Assembly (NCBI GenBank): GCA_905250115.1 | Contig: CAJNOI010000109.1 | Span: 261,550 to 325,549 of the forward strand | Source of the DNA: Adineta steineri | Lineage: Eukaryota; Rotifera; Eurotatoria; Adinetida; Adinetidae | Direction: 5' to 3' | DNA: 64,000 nucleotides | Shown: one piece after another, positions 12,141 to 26,514 of the stretch | Position numbering within the stretch: the stretch's first letter is position 1 | Layout: each line of letters opens with the position of its first letter | Made by a program: the position numbers and the translations under genes | Notes under the pieces: generated by a model | What the model saw: only the letters and a program-made list of their open reading frames with translations | Database searches by the model: none | Told to the model about the DNA's origin: nothing

Positions 12141-13098
12141 GGAAGAAAATCAGTAATTGTTCATCATCAAAAAGATAAAAAGAGTATGAAGCATAAACAA
12201 TGGGTGATGAAAGAAGAGTTATATGATGTGATACAATATCTATCATTTTAAATTTGAATATAGATTTATAACCGATGAAAATCAAAATGTTATACTAATT
12301 GCTCTATTTGAAAATAACTTTCTTGAATTTGTATTTTCAAAGCTATATCTATCTGTTAATCTTATCCTTATATTCATTTCTCACACTATTTAATTAAATG
12401 AATACATGCCTTTTTGTGTTGAATCATGTTCCATTGTTCGAATATGGATGCGTATCAAATGCAGCTTTTTGTGCGATAATGAAACCATTAAAATAAAAAA
12501 AAAAGATAAAAGCGTGGTAAAAATGTTTCATGAATGTACTTATGTTCATTTTTAATTGATACTAAGTCGAATAAATCTATATATTACTGTCTTTTATAAT
12601 AACACATGTTGTATGTGGATTATTCATAGACAAATGATATATAAAATCAGTGTTGCTGTTGTAGAATGTGTGAGAATCAATATTTTTTTGTCAAAAAACA
12701 TTTAATTTGTTTTTTTTATTCATCAAAAGGTATATCAAATGACTTTTACCCTTTTAGAGTTGTGGTCACAACGTGAATGTATAATTAAATTTAGATGTTT
12801 TCCACACTATGAAACAAATCAAAGAAAAATATTGATAATAAGTGTGAAAAAGAAATGATATTTGATGTATTGCATGAACAGTAATAAAGCGTTACTTATT
12901 TCTCTCCGTATATTACTCTATCACATGTGCATGTCAGGTATTGTCATATGAGAACAGAAATGAATTGTTTTTATCTACTGGATACAACTTTTTTCGTTTC
13001 TCTCCCTCTATATATGTACACATATCTATTCTCATAGTTTCACAAACCAGTTCTCATCGTACTCCAGTTTTTTTCTTCACTACATTATTACTATTAAT
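12141..13098. other. AT-rich intergenic region
   Basis: No gene, foldback repeat or mobile element recognised. It presumably contains the 3' end of the KH-protein gene and the promoter of the Cys-rich gene at 13099. Confidence 0.6.
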
Positions 13099-13395
13099 AT
13101 GCCAGGCTGTTGTCGTTCATCATGTTGTGGTTGTGGTTGTGGTTGTGGTTGTGGTTGTGGCTGTGGCTGCGGCTGCGGTTGTGGTTCATGTTGTGACCCA
13201 TGCTGTTGTGATCCTTGTTGTTGTTCTTGCTGTGATCCTTGTTGTTGCTCTTGCTGCGACCCTTGCTGTGATTGTTGCTGTGGTCCATGCTGTTGTGTTC
13301 GTAAAACGGTGTGCTGTTGCAAACCATGTTGTAAAGTCATTAGAAAAAAAACTGTCACCGTTAAAAGATCATGCGCCAAAGTTTGTTGCTGCTAA
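13099..13395 (+). CDS. Extremely cysteine-rich small protein (98 aa)
   Basis: The single-exon ORF from ATG 13099 to TAA 13393-13395 encodes 98 residues, of which about 45 are Cys. It has a short lead (MPGCCRSSCC), a (Gly-Cys)9 tract, repeated CCDPCC/CCCSCC blocks, and a basic tail with CCCKPCCKVIRKKTVTVK. There is no signal peptide or membrane segment. Poly-A signal-like AATAAA sequences follow near 13434. Composition recalls metallothioneins or keratin-associated/cuticular Cys-rich proteins, but spacing matches neither clearly. Metal chelation or disulfide cross-linking are inferences. The block structure suggests growth by codon-level tandem duplication (TGT-GGT and TGT-TGT units). Other frames over the same DNA give His/Gln- or Val-rich ORFs, which are by-products of the repeat. 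Confidence 0.65.
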   Translation: MPGCCRSSCCGCGCGCGCGCGCGCGCGCGSCCDPCCCDPCCCSCCDPCCCSCCDPCCDCCCGPCCCVRKTVCCCKPCCKVIRKKTVTVKRSCAKVCCC

Positions 13396-13719
13396 TATCA
13401 AAATTTTTCTTTTCCTTTGAACTGATTTAATATAATAAAATAAAATCAAGCAAAAAATATTTATGTTGTTTGTATAAGCGAATAAACACAAGTTTTTGTG
13501 AAATATTACGAAATCAACTGATCAAAACAATTACACTGAGATAAACTTGTTTTTCAGTAGCAAAAATGTGCAAGATATATACGAGCAAGTTGTTTTTCTT
13601 AATGAGGTTGCATTGTCTATGTATCGGTAATCATTCTGCTCTGTCTTTTACGATATGTATATTTTACTTACGGAGAAAACATATATACGCTAATTAATGG
13701 CATGTGGGTTGTCTAAAAC

Positions 13720-13777
13720 AGGGTGTGGGTGTGGTGAATGTGAACGGAGCCATAAAAGAGAGACACACGCACCCTCA
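13720..13777. repeat. Telomere-like foldback repeat 7
   Basis: G arm AGGGTGTGGGTGTGGTG and C arm ACACACGCACCCTCAAGAT. It forms the left end of the ~0.5-kb direct repeat also present at 17823. Confidence 0.8.
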
Positions 13778-14277
13778 AGATATAAAAGAAACACATGCAT
13801 CAGATGAATGGAAATTTAATAGTTCACAATATAGTTTTATTATAAATCATCAAGATATTAAAGATCGTTGAAATGCAATTAAAATTCTAATTGAAATGAG
13901 AAATATTAAAAAAGGAAAGAAAATCTCAGTTTATTTTCACACAATTGATGATCATACAAATCATTTACTTCGTAGTTTATCTGAAAGATTTTATATTTTA
14001 TATGATGAAAAACTATTTTTCAGTATTTTTTATGATGATTTGCATTGAAATTGATTTTATTATCAAAGATACAGAACCGATTTATATGAAAAAAAGAAAA
14101 TTTTAATTTCTCACATGTTTTTTTTCCTCATAGATATCAATGAGTAAAGAATAGAAATATGAAACATAAATGAACATAACAAACTTCAAGGATAAAATAA
14201 TATTTAAATATTATCTCTTTAAAACTAAAGAACGGACAAAAATATTTGTCATATTATTTAGACATGACTTTATTTAA
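13722..14277 (+). repeat. Direct repeat copy A, left of the p97 paralog
   Basis: This ~555-bp segment reappears at 17823-18292 with high similarity. Shared stretches include GAGCCATAAAAGAGAGACAC-like, AATATAGTTTTATTATAAAT and GATAAAATAATATTTAAAT. Copy A keeps about 80 bases (roughly 14010-14090) that copy B lacks; the missing piece is bounded by short TATATGA/GAAAAA direct repeats. Part looks like decayed coding sequence: after an in-frame TGA the frame reads NAIKILIEMRNIKKGKKIS and then HTIDDHTNHLLRSLSERF. I do not recognise the source protein. Confidence 0.8.
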
Positions 14278-14303
14278 AAGAGAGAATTTTGGTTCACAAT
14301 TTT

Positions 14304-14373
14304 AGATGTGTGGGTGTGGGCGTGGATGTGTATGAAACAAACAGGATGTATGCTCACCTCCTCACCCACACTC
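14304..14373. repeat. Telomere-like foldback repeat 8
   Basis: G arm GATGTGTGGGTGTGGGCGTG and C arm CTCACCTCCTCACCCACACTC, just right of direct-repeat copy A. Confidence 0.75.
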
Positions 14374-17606
<3,233 letters not shown>

Positions 17607-17813
17607 ACTTTCTCACATTTTTAAAACAATCTATTCTACAAAAAAACAATGATCCTAAATTTTTAAAACACATTAAAAAACTGTATTATATTAATGTTCT
17701 TTTTTCACCAATTGATGTTGTATATACAGATCGGTGGCTTAAGTTCATACATTCATGAAATAAAAATCTAGATAATATCTTTGTTTGCATTGTTATATTC
17801 TAGCTATTAATAA

Positions 17814-17877
17814 GAATGTGCGTGTGGATGTGGTGGATGTGAATGAAACCATAAAAGAGAGACACCCACACCCTCAA
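17814..17877. repeat. Telomere-like foldback repeat 9
   Basis: G arm GAATGTGCGTGTGGATGTGG and C arm GACACCCACACCCTCAAGAT. It is the partner of foldback 7 within direct-repeat copy B, with the same loop (CCATAAAAGAGAGACAC). Confidence 0.8.
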
Positions 17878-18292
17878 GATATAAAAGAAACACGTGTATC
17901 AGATGAATGGAAACTTAACGGTTCATAATATAGTTTTATTATAAATCATCAAGATATTAAAGATCATTGAAATGCAATTAAAATTCTAATAGAAATGAGA
18001 AATATTAAAAAATAAAATAAAATTTCGATTGATTCTGATACAATTGATGATCATACAAATCATTTATCTCGCAGTTGTTCTGAAAGACTTTATGTTTTGT
18101 ATGAAAAAAAAAAAAATTTTAATTTCTCACATCCTTTTTCTCTCACAGATATCAATGAGTAAAGAAAAGAAATATGAAACATAAGTCAACAAAATAAACC
18201 TTAAGGATAAAATAATATTTAAATAATATCTCTTTAAAACTAAAAAACAGACAAAAATGTTTGTCATATTATTTAGACACCAATTTATTTTA
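17823..18292 (+). repeat. Direct repeat copy B, right of the p97 paralog
   Basis: Same orientation as copy A at 13722-14277, about 470 bp, with a ~80-base internal deletion and further point differences. Copies A and B bracket the p97 paralog about 3.5 kb apart. Both copies share the in-frame TGA (GATCRTTGAAATGC), so the stop pre-dates the duplication. Confidence 0.8.
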
Positions 18293-18374
18293 GATGTATC
18301 TCAGTTGGATTGATTATGCTGTTTTTGTTTTACTTTTGAGTAAGATATATAATCTTTAAAGAAATTAATATTTT

Positions 18375-21040
18375 AGTTTTCTCGGGTGGTATTGGGATTT
18401 ATTAAGGATCTATAAAATCAAAACACACATCTACTAGAGAATTTCTTGTTGCTGATGGTCGAATGAAGGTGAATTCATTTTCGTTAAATTGATTTCTGAT
18501 CAATATGTATTTTTTATCTTATAATAGATTTTACCAACAGCAATGAGTTTAATGGCGAGTATAGCTTCTGCAGCATCATTACTTGGTGTGCCTGTGGAAA
18601 TATATTATTACGGAACAATGTTGATCTATTCTAGTATGTTACAAAAGGATTTATTTTCATGATTCTTAGCGACATATATAACAATGAAAGTTTTTATTCC
18701 TAAATTTCATCAAATTGGAAGGAGAATGCTTCCTATTCCCAAAAGTTACACATTCCGGAATCGCTGCACCCACCCAATTTAACATCATTCAATTCCGGAA
18801 TTCCTTGCATACGATTCCTGCCTTTTCCGGAACAGATCGAATTCGATTCCTGCCAATTCCGGAATTACGAAAGATATGCTTGATGTAGAAATGGGCAGGA
18901 ATTCCGGCTTTTCCGGAATTGCACAAGTTATACTTCATGTAGAAATGATCCTCCTGAATAATCGAATCGATTCCATAGCGGAATTCCGGAATTCGTGCAC
19001 CGTCCGGCTTTTCCGGAACTGGTAGGAATGTGCAGGAATTCCGGGAAATGCACGAATTCCGGAATTCCGTGTTTGTCATCATGTCCAGGCTTACATAAAT
19101 ATCAATTGATCAAGTCATTCCGGAATTGGTAGGAATGTGCAGGAATTCCGGAATAGGTAGGAATCGAATGCGAAGAATTCCGGAATAGGTAGGAATCGAG
19201 TGCAAGGAATTCCGGAATTGAATTATGTTAAGTTGGGTGAGCCAAGCGATTCCGGAATGTGTAACTTTCCGAAATAGGATGACTGCTCATTGGAAGTGTT
19301 AGTATCTATGCAGTACGTATTTTAAATATAATTTCTATTAGAAATCAATAATTTTTTACGAGTAATAGTATCTTGAACAACGTTTTTCATTAACAATTCG
19401 TATTTTGGTCGCATGTACTTTTATTTTAATCACAGTAAATAGAAAATCAAATATTTTTTTCTTTTTTCTATAAAATGATGCATAATTAAGATTCTGTGTA
19501 TGTCTATAATTCTTTATGGACCAAGTTTAACTTTGAGTCAAGTAACGGGATTGAATATTTGGATTGCAATTGGAGCATGTGGTTTAGTTTGTACAATTTA
19601 TACAAATATTGTAAGAAAATAAAATTCATAGGGTGGAATGAAAGCAGTTATATGGACTGATGTTATACAAGCAACTGTCATGTTTACTAGGCTTATTTTA
19701 TCAATTATCTATGGTATTTTTCTAATATAAAATTCTTTTATATTTTAAATTAAAAACAAAAAAAAAAGGTTTGATTGATGCTGGTGGAATATCAAAAGTA
19801 TTTGAAACATTAAAAAATGGAAATCGCGTACAATTATCAGTGTAATGTATACAAGATTTTGAATTTAACTTTATGAATATTAGTTTTAGTGTAACTATTG
19901 ATCCATCTGTTCGTTATACAATTTGAAGTATTTTAATAGGTAGTACATTTTCTAGTACAGCTCAATATGCATGTATACAAACCCAAGCTCAAAAATATGT
20001 GTGTCAAAGATACAAAATCAGCACAAAAGTATATTTTTAAGAAAAACAAAATATTTTGAAAATTATGTTGTTCTTTTTCTGCATAGAGTTATATGGACGA
20101 ATTATGTAATGAATGTGATCCTCTTCGTACTAAACTTATTTCTCGACCAGATCAAGTAAAACAGAATGAGAAAAAAATAAATTTTCCAGATAAAATGATT
20201 TGTATAGTTATATCCATTATTTGTAGTTGAAAAATTAGGACGAATACCTGGTTTAACAGGTCTTTTTATATCATGTATATTAAGTGCAACATTAAGTACA
20301 TTTTCAAGTGGAGTAAATAGTATGGCAACAGTTATTTTGGGGTGGGTGTTGTATCTTATATGGAAAATAATATGATAACTGTGAGTATAGGATATGAATT
20401 AATGTAATTATTGATAAATATTTTGTTATATAAAGATAATTTTACAAATCTTTGGTGCATTTGCTGCTCCAATCCTAGGTGTATATTTACTTGGATTATT
20501 TTCATCACGAGTTAAAAGTCGAGGAAATATTAATTTTTTTTTCAATAGATAATGAATGATTTATGTTAATCTATATAGAGTGCTGTTGTTGCCTTTTTTC
20601 TCTGTTTAATATTTCAAATATTTATGCTTGTTGGATCCACATTGACTGTTAGACCAGCAAATAAACATGGAGGCCGATTACCAACTTCGATTGTTGGTTG
20701 TGTTCAATCCATTAATGTTACTCTTTCACCGACAATAACAAAACAAAGGTACGGAGATCGGCGAGATGAAATAACGCAAGAATAAATTATATTTTTCTAG
20801 TTTCAATATCTCCTCTTTGGATTATTTTTAATGGTACTATCATTATGATTATTCTTGGACTTATTTTTAGTTATTCTTGGTAAAAGTCTGCTAATTAAGA
20901 TTAAAAATTTAACAAAAATGTTTTATATTTAGATTCAAAAGATTCGAAAATAATTGATCCATTATTATTAATATCTCGAAATGAAATATTTCCATGGTGT
21001 TCATCAACAAAAGTGGATATTCTTCCAGTATAATTTTAAA
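18375..21040 (+). pseudogene. Sodium:solute symporter (SLC5/SSF family) pseudogene
   Basis: Successive translated fragments match SLC5-type cotransporters in the right order. They include TSTREFLVADGRMK; ILPTAMSLMASIASAASLLG; YITMKVFIPKFHQIG; the membrane segment near 19500 (SLTLSQVTGLNIWIAIGACG); GGMKAVIWTDVIQATVM; CNECDPLRTKLISRPDQ; GRIPGLTGLFISCILSATLS followed by TFSSGVNSMATVI; and AAPILGVYLLGLF. Most are separated by plausible short introns. Family members move monocarboxylates, vitamins or sugars with Na+ across the plasma membrane. The copy is dead: a 567-bp transposon sits in a coding exon at 18722, an in-frame TGA at 19924-19926 replaces a usually Trp position (RYTI-stop-SIL), and several joints need frameshifts. 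No intact start was found. The substrate subclass cannot be assigned. Confidence 0.8.
18722..19288. mobile_element. 567-bp nonautonomous DNA transposon with ~88-bp TIRs and 8-bp TSD
   Basis: The ends are inverted repeats of about 88 bp: left 18722-18809 (GAGAATGCTTCCTATTCCC, then AAAAGTTACACATTCCGGAA) and right 19201-19288 (its reverse complement starts GAGCAGTCATCCTATTTCG, then GAAAGTTACACATTCCGGAA). The 8-bp target-site duplication ATTGGAAG lies at 18714-18721 and 19289-19296. Removing the element and one TSD restores an open SLC5-like frame (FHQIGSVSIYA). The interior is packed with the palindromic AGGAATTCCGGAATTG motif in both orientations. No transposase is encoded. The 8-bp TSD fits hAT, P or MULE superfamilies; the terminal bases do not settle which. 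Confidence 0.9.
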
Positions 21041-21699
21041 TCGAATTATCTTCGATGTTTTTTAAGAAAACACACAAGGTCGATGAAACTTCAAAGAATG
21101 GCAACTCTGATGAACAAGAAACAATGCTCTAAATTTGAATTATTTAGTTTATTCAATGAAAAATTAAGATTTGCAAATAAGTATTGTCATATACTTTATA
21201 GTGTCGTAAAATGCGATACATTTTATTTTAGTGTGTTGATAATTAACGTTCATTTTTCAATTTTCACTTCATTTTCAAAGATGACATTTATTCAAATTTA
21301 GATTCAGTTAAATAAATAAAAGAATGACATTTGTTTTAGACTATTTGTTGTTGTTATCTACAGATATATTCATATATACCATTCATGAACTTACGTCGAA
21401 CTGTTTTTGTAACCAAAATGTTTCAATAATCATACATTCTAAATCCGATGGATACTATCAAAAAATTAAATACTATGAAAAATTACACCATAAAACTAAT
21501 ACATAAGAGCAGAGAAAAAGATATAGATTTTTATTTGGGATCGAATAATAAAGTAAATGATAATTCAACAAAAATATGGAAGGAAACAGTTCGTGGATAT
21601 CATAAGATGACAGTTGTTCTAATTAAAGTTTTGTTTTGGAATTCGGGCTACTTGCAAGAAAAAGAATAAAATGATTGATAGTTAATTTGTTTGAAATAA
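21041..21699. other. Intergenic region
   Basis: No gene supported. Short ORFs here lack domains and have skewed AT-rich composition. It separates the SLC5 pseudogene from the 3' end of the minus-strand Kelch gene. Confidence 0.5.
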
Positions 21700-24103
21700 T
21701 TAATATAATTCTGCACTATTTAAAAAACCAGTATTACTATTGTATCCACCAGTAGCTAATACTTTTCCATTTGATAAAACAGATGCCGTGTGTTGAGACC
21801 GTGCATTAGTCATGTTACTAGTAGTTGTCCAAGTATTTGCTAATGGATCATACAGCTCAGCACTATTTAAAACATTACCATTGCCTCCACCAGCAACTAA
21901 TACTCTTCCATTCGATAATACAGATGCTGTGTGCCAATCTCGTGCATTATTCATGTTACTAGTAATTGTCCAAGCACTTGTTAATGGGTCATACAGCTCA
22001 GTACTATTTAAAGCACTGCTATTACCAGTTCCACCAATAACTAATATTTTTCCATTAGTTAATATAGATGCTGTGTGACCATATCGTGCATTATTCATGT
22101 TACCGGTAGTTGTCCAAACACCTGTTGATGGATCATATAATTCAGCACTATTTAAAGCACCGTTATTATTACCTCCACCGGTAACTAATACTTTTCCATT
22201 TGATAATACAGATGCTATGTGGTCATATCGTGCATTAGTCATGTTACGAGTAGTTGTCCAAATACCTGTCGATGGATCATACAGTTCAGCACTCTTCGAA
22301 ATACCGCTATTACCGGCTCCACCAGTAACTAATATTTTTCCATTAGTTAATATAGATGCTGTGTGACCATATCGAGCAGTAATCATATTACCGGCAGTTG
22401 TCCAGGCACCTGTTGATGGATCATACAATTCAACACTGTTACGAATAATATTCTCACCGAATCCACCAGTAACTAATACTTTTCCATTTGATAACACTGA
22501 TGCCGTGTGAGAAGAACGCGCATTATGTATGTTACTTGTACTTGTCCAAGTACCTGTCGATAGATCATACAACTCAGCCTTGTTTAAGCTACTACCATTA
22601 TCGTATCCACCAGTAACTAATACTTTTCCATTTGATAGTATAGATGCTGTATGATAATATCGTGCATTAATCATTTTGCCAGTAGAAAACCATCCTAGAA
22701 GTTACATTCTTATATATTTAGACAATCGTATTGCCCAAAATCTCTTCACATATCTTTAGTTTTCTATATTGTCTATTTTTTCTGTTGTTTCAATCAAATG
22801 TATAAGAGATGTTTGTCTCAAATTGATCATTGTGATAATTATACTGCCTGAACTGTTTTTCGATTCTCTATAAATTTTATAAGCAATGTTTGAAAGATAT
22901 TTAATAGAATGAAAACTAGGAACTTCTCATCTGCTAGAAGGTGTGGATGGGTGCAGGCAAAAGATTATTTATCATCACCCACCGTTAAAATAATTTGTAG
23001 AGAAAATTATTCGAAAAATTTACGAACGAGTACAGCTCTCAATTTATTATGTATGTAATTCATTTTCATATGAAATAGAACCCTCTATAAATTTAGAAGG
23101 ATGGGATAGATATGAATAAGAATTCCTTCTAAAAGTAGTAGTCTATTTTATTGCTGTTGCTACACATCTCAATCAAAAAAAATCACAGATAAATTATTTG
23201 TTGATTACTTACTAGCGGCTGTACTAGATTGATTAGTTGTGTTGACGAAGTGAACTGAAAAGTAAAAGAAGAAAAAGAGTTATGAGCTAGAATCAGTACC
23301 AACGGTACTACATATTTTACCTGTTGTTGTAACTGAATGAAAATAGATAAGTTAGCCACAAAATAAACACATTTTAAAGAGAAAATATAATGAAATGACA
23401 CTTACTCTTTGTTGTAGATTTAGTTGCGCTTGTTGTATGTACTATTAAAACATAGAAATATTTTATTCTAGATCAACTAATTCCTTTTTGTTCTAATCGT
23501 TTTTAAGTTTCCAAGACAAAATACCTTACCTGTAGTTGTTGTTTGTAATGTTGTACCTGTTAAAAGAAGAAAAAAACAAATAAAATTGAAGTAGTTATTG
23601 AAATCTTTTTTTACTTGTAACAGCCTTTGGTGAACATATTTGTTTACTTGCCATAGGTAATGGATAGCATATTGGTTGACCACATCGTGTACTATTCACA
23701 CAGATTGTACTCGCGATTGAACAAGTTACATTATCCATATTACATCGTACAACACTTGCACATGAGAAAATAGTTGAACCACATATTCCTATATTCGAAT
23801 TGGATGTTAATGAAAAACAATCGCAATCAAGATTCGATGAACATGCAATTCTTTCAGAATTACATGCAGTAAAATTACATGTTGCTGTCGTTGTTGAATT
23901 AACTAAGAAATAAATAATAAAAAAATAAAGAAAATAACGGTCATTATTATTAATTACTTAGCTGTTGTTGTTGTTCTGATATGTTTCTATCGTTAAAGAA
24001 GATAAAAAAAAGTATATAACATGTAGAAGTTATTAAATAATACTTACACTAAAAGTAACACATAGAATAAAAATATGAAGATTGAACTCAAAATTTGCGC
24101 CAT
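21700..24103 (-). CDS. Secreted Cys-rich/Thr-rich Kelch-repeat protein, 8 exons
   Basis: Minus-strand exons, 5' to 3': 24103-24048, 23986-23958, 23902-23615, 23556-23530, 23441-23406, 23332-23321, 23254-23213, 22694-21700. They sum to 1485 nt (494 residues) in frame, each with a GT donor and AG acceptor. Exon 1 encodes a signal peptide (MAQILSSIFIFLFYVLLLV). Exon 3 is a Cys-rich domain with about 17 Cys in 95 residues. Exons 4-7 form a Thr/Ser-rich stalk of tiny exons, one only 12 nt. Exon 8 carries seven ~47-residue Kelch repeats with core HTASxLSNGKVLVTGG and NSAELYDPSTGxW, a full seven-blade propeller. Kelch propellers bind proteins; a secreted form with a probably glycosylated stalk suggests an extracellular lectin- or adhesion-like role (inference). 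Intron 7 (22695-23212) contains a telomere-like foldback repeat. The last repeat ends abruptly at SAELY-stop, which may be normal. Confidence 0.88.
22939..22983. repeat. Telomere-like foldback repeat 10 (intronic)
   Basis: G arm AGGTGTGGATGGGTGCAGG and short C arm CATCACCCACCGTT, within intron 7 of the Kelch gene. Confidence 0.6.
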
Positions 24104-24569
24104 TATCAGATGCAATAGTATGAATTATTAAGTAAAGAATATTCTTCTTGTATTATTTTTCGTTATGTTTCTTATATAAGCGTTGTGAAATAATCGAACG
24201 AGAGCTGACCAATTTTATAGTTACAAACTAAAATCATTCTCTTCTTCTTTGTTTTTTAAAATCATGAAATGTATTTTCTTTTAGTATGCACAATCATCGA
24301 CTGAAATTGCAAGTGTGTTTTTGTGTAGAGAGAAAAATTATTATTTAAAAATCACAACTTTACGAAATCATATATTCAATAGATGAAAAAATAAAAGAAA
24401 AAGAGAACGAACAAGTCATGCTGCTTCATTTCTAATAAAACAAAAACACTGTTGGTAGTTACTTTTAATAAAAAGCTTTGCGTAAAAAAAGAAAATTGTA
24501 AAGCTCGAAATTTTCAATTCATCTTTATTTATTTATTGATGTAGCATGAGCCGAGATGATAAAATCATT

Positions 24570-24669
24570 TAGGATGTGAGTGTGAATATGAGTGGGCAGA
24601 GGCCTGAATTCATTTTCTTTTAGCTTAATCACACCAAGATTCTCAGCGCACGCCTACACCCACACCCTC
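24570..24669. repeat. Telomere-like foldback repeat 11
   Basis: G arm TAGGATGTGAGTGTGAATATG and C arm CGCCTACACCCACACCCTCA followed by AGATGG. The loop of about 60 bases is longer than usual. Confidence 0.75.
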
Positions 24670-25489
24670 AAGATGGTTTAGAATCGTATTAATTTCTATA
24701 CTCATCTTTTTATAATAATCAAATCAGAAGCTCATGAAAATCAAACTTTTATATTTAAAAATATACAGAATTGAAGGACAATATTTGAATAAAACTGTTT
24801 TTTCAAATGGCGCAAGCAACATGCTGTAATAATCGATTTTTCAAGCGATCAGTCGTATGTATTTTTGAATGATCAACAGAAAAGTAACGATTCACATGGT
24901 TTATATGTTAAAACGACGAACATGTATAAAGATAAAGCATTTCGTCACGTATCTTGCTGCTAACCTTTATACATATTTTTTTTCATTATCTTTTACATTT
25001 TTTCTTTCGCTCGTTTTTGGTCTCTTTGGTTTTTTTTATGAAAAGCAGTTTGTAAAAGAACAATTCAAAGTATAGTATCTAAAAAAATACGAAGTATTTC
25101 AATAGATGCATACGTTTAGTATTTACATCTCCACTATCATTATTTGGTCTTATATTATGATATGATATTATTATTTTATTTTATTCTAGATGATATGAAG
25201 TGATTTATTTATCAAACATAAAGTAATTAGTTTATTCTGGTTTTGTTCCATTTGAGTGGATCTAAATGGATATATTTAGTGAACAATAAGTAAATAATTC
25301 TTCCTATTCATTGTTACTTATTTTTGAAGTGCTTTTCTTTGTTTTATTTAAATATTTTAGTAGTGGGAATCATTTGAGTGAAAACTCTGATGTTAAGATC
25401 TACTTATCTAAAATTTATTTTTTATGTTATTTGTGAAGATTCAAACTTATTTAGTGATATATCAGCACAAAATAAGAAAAAAAATCTTA

Positions 25490-25535
25490 AGTGTGTGGGT
25501 TTGTGATGGATTTATCATTGACACCCACACCCATC
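25490..25535. repeat. Telomere-like foldback repeat 12
   Basis: G arm AGTGTGTGGGTTTGTGATGG and C arm CATTGACACCCACACCCATC, preceded by ATCTTA as at repeat 3. Confidence 0.8.
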
Positions 25536-26016
25536 CATAAATCGATGAACAAGTTAATGAAGCCAGAGCGACCATTGCTAACGTATTATTTTCTTGTAAA
25601 ACATATACAGTTGTAAAATATAAACTTTTTTTCTGTTATAGTATGAACAATATGTGGTCGAACGAATTGAGTACCGCTGTATGAAGCTATTTGCATAGCG
25701 TCCCAATTCGGAACACTGTGATGATCGGGAAGAAATCGCCATCGATTTGATAGAAAAAAAACCGGCGTACAGTAAGCATTAGTTATGTTTAACAATATTT
25801 CTGAATACTCATTCGTTGCCGTTATTTTCTAGATGTCGCGAAAAGTTTTTTGTCACAACATCAGCCATCAACAAATCAACCAAATAAAAACAGTGAAGTG
25901 CGGATGTGATGTATGTGTGTTGTCCATGTGAGTGTGTCGTGTGCTGTTTATTCGATACTCAGTAGAATATAATAAAATTAAGTGCTGAGGCAGAAAAAGA
26001 AGCTTTTAATTGATAG

Positions 26017-26194
26017 TGGATATGTGGATGGATGTTGATGTATGGGTTTGGTTGGGGTATTGGTGAATGGGTGTAGATATGAACGGATGTAGGTATGGGT
26101 GTGCTAGGGTGAGTGTGGGTCTGGATAAGGGTATGGCCAAAACTTTAGATAATCCACCAACCCTCATGATCTGATCAAGCACATCCACACCCTC
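26017..26194. repeat. Telomere-like foldback repeat 13 (expanded G arm)
   Basis: The G-rich side runs ~115 bases with many GTGGAT/GTGGGT/TGGGTGTG units (26017-26130). The C arm is short (CACATCCACACCCTCAA, ending 26194). The asymmetry suggests expansion of one arm, or nested insertion of several units. Confidence 0.7.
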
Positions 26195-26468
26195 AAATAT
26201 GGTACTCACATTCTCCTGTTCGAGGCTTAGTTAACATTTGAAGTTGTTCGAGTACAAGTATGAATAGGATGTAGCGTTTCAATATTTATTTAAAATCAAG
26301 GGAAAGACAAATAGTAATAAACAATACCTGATTGCAGAATGAAGTACAATAGAAAAACAAAATTTCAGTTATAATATTAAATGACAATCGAAATATTACA
26401 ATAAGAATATACAAAACAGGTGCAAATGTTTAGCAAACTATTAGAACAACAACTAATCTTAATAATAG

Positions 26469-26514
26469 ATGTGGGTATGAGTTAAATTGTAGAGTATACC
26501 CACACCCACCCTCC
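26469..26514. repeat. Telomere-like foldback repeat 14
   Basis: G arm GATGTGGGTATGAGTT and C arm TATACCCACACCCACCCTCC. This is the last member before a ~29-kb stretch without any. Confidence 0.8.

Noticed and set aside
13080-13379. Minus-strand His/Gln-rich and plus-strand Val-rich ORFs over the Cys-rich gene
   Set aside because: They are shadows of the TGT/GGT codon repeat; only the Cys-rich frame has a sensible start, block structure and tail.
18789-19082. 97-aa minus-strand ORF inside the 567-bp transposon
   Set aside because: It is a translation of the GGAATTCC palindrome array (Arg/Ile/Pro/Glu-rich repeats) and resembles no transposase.
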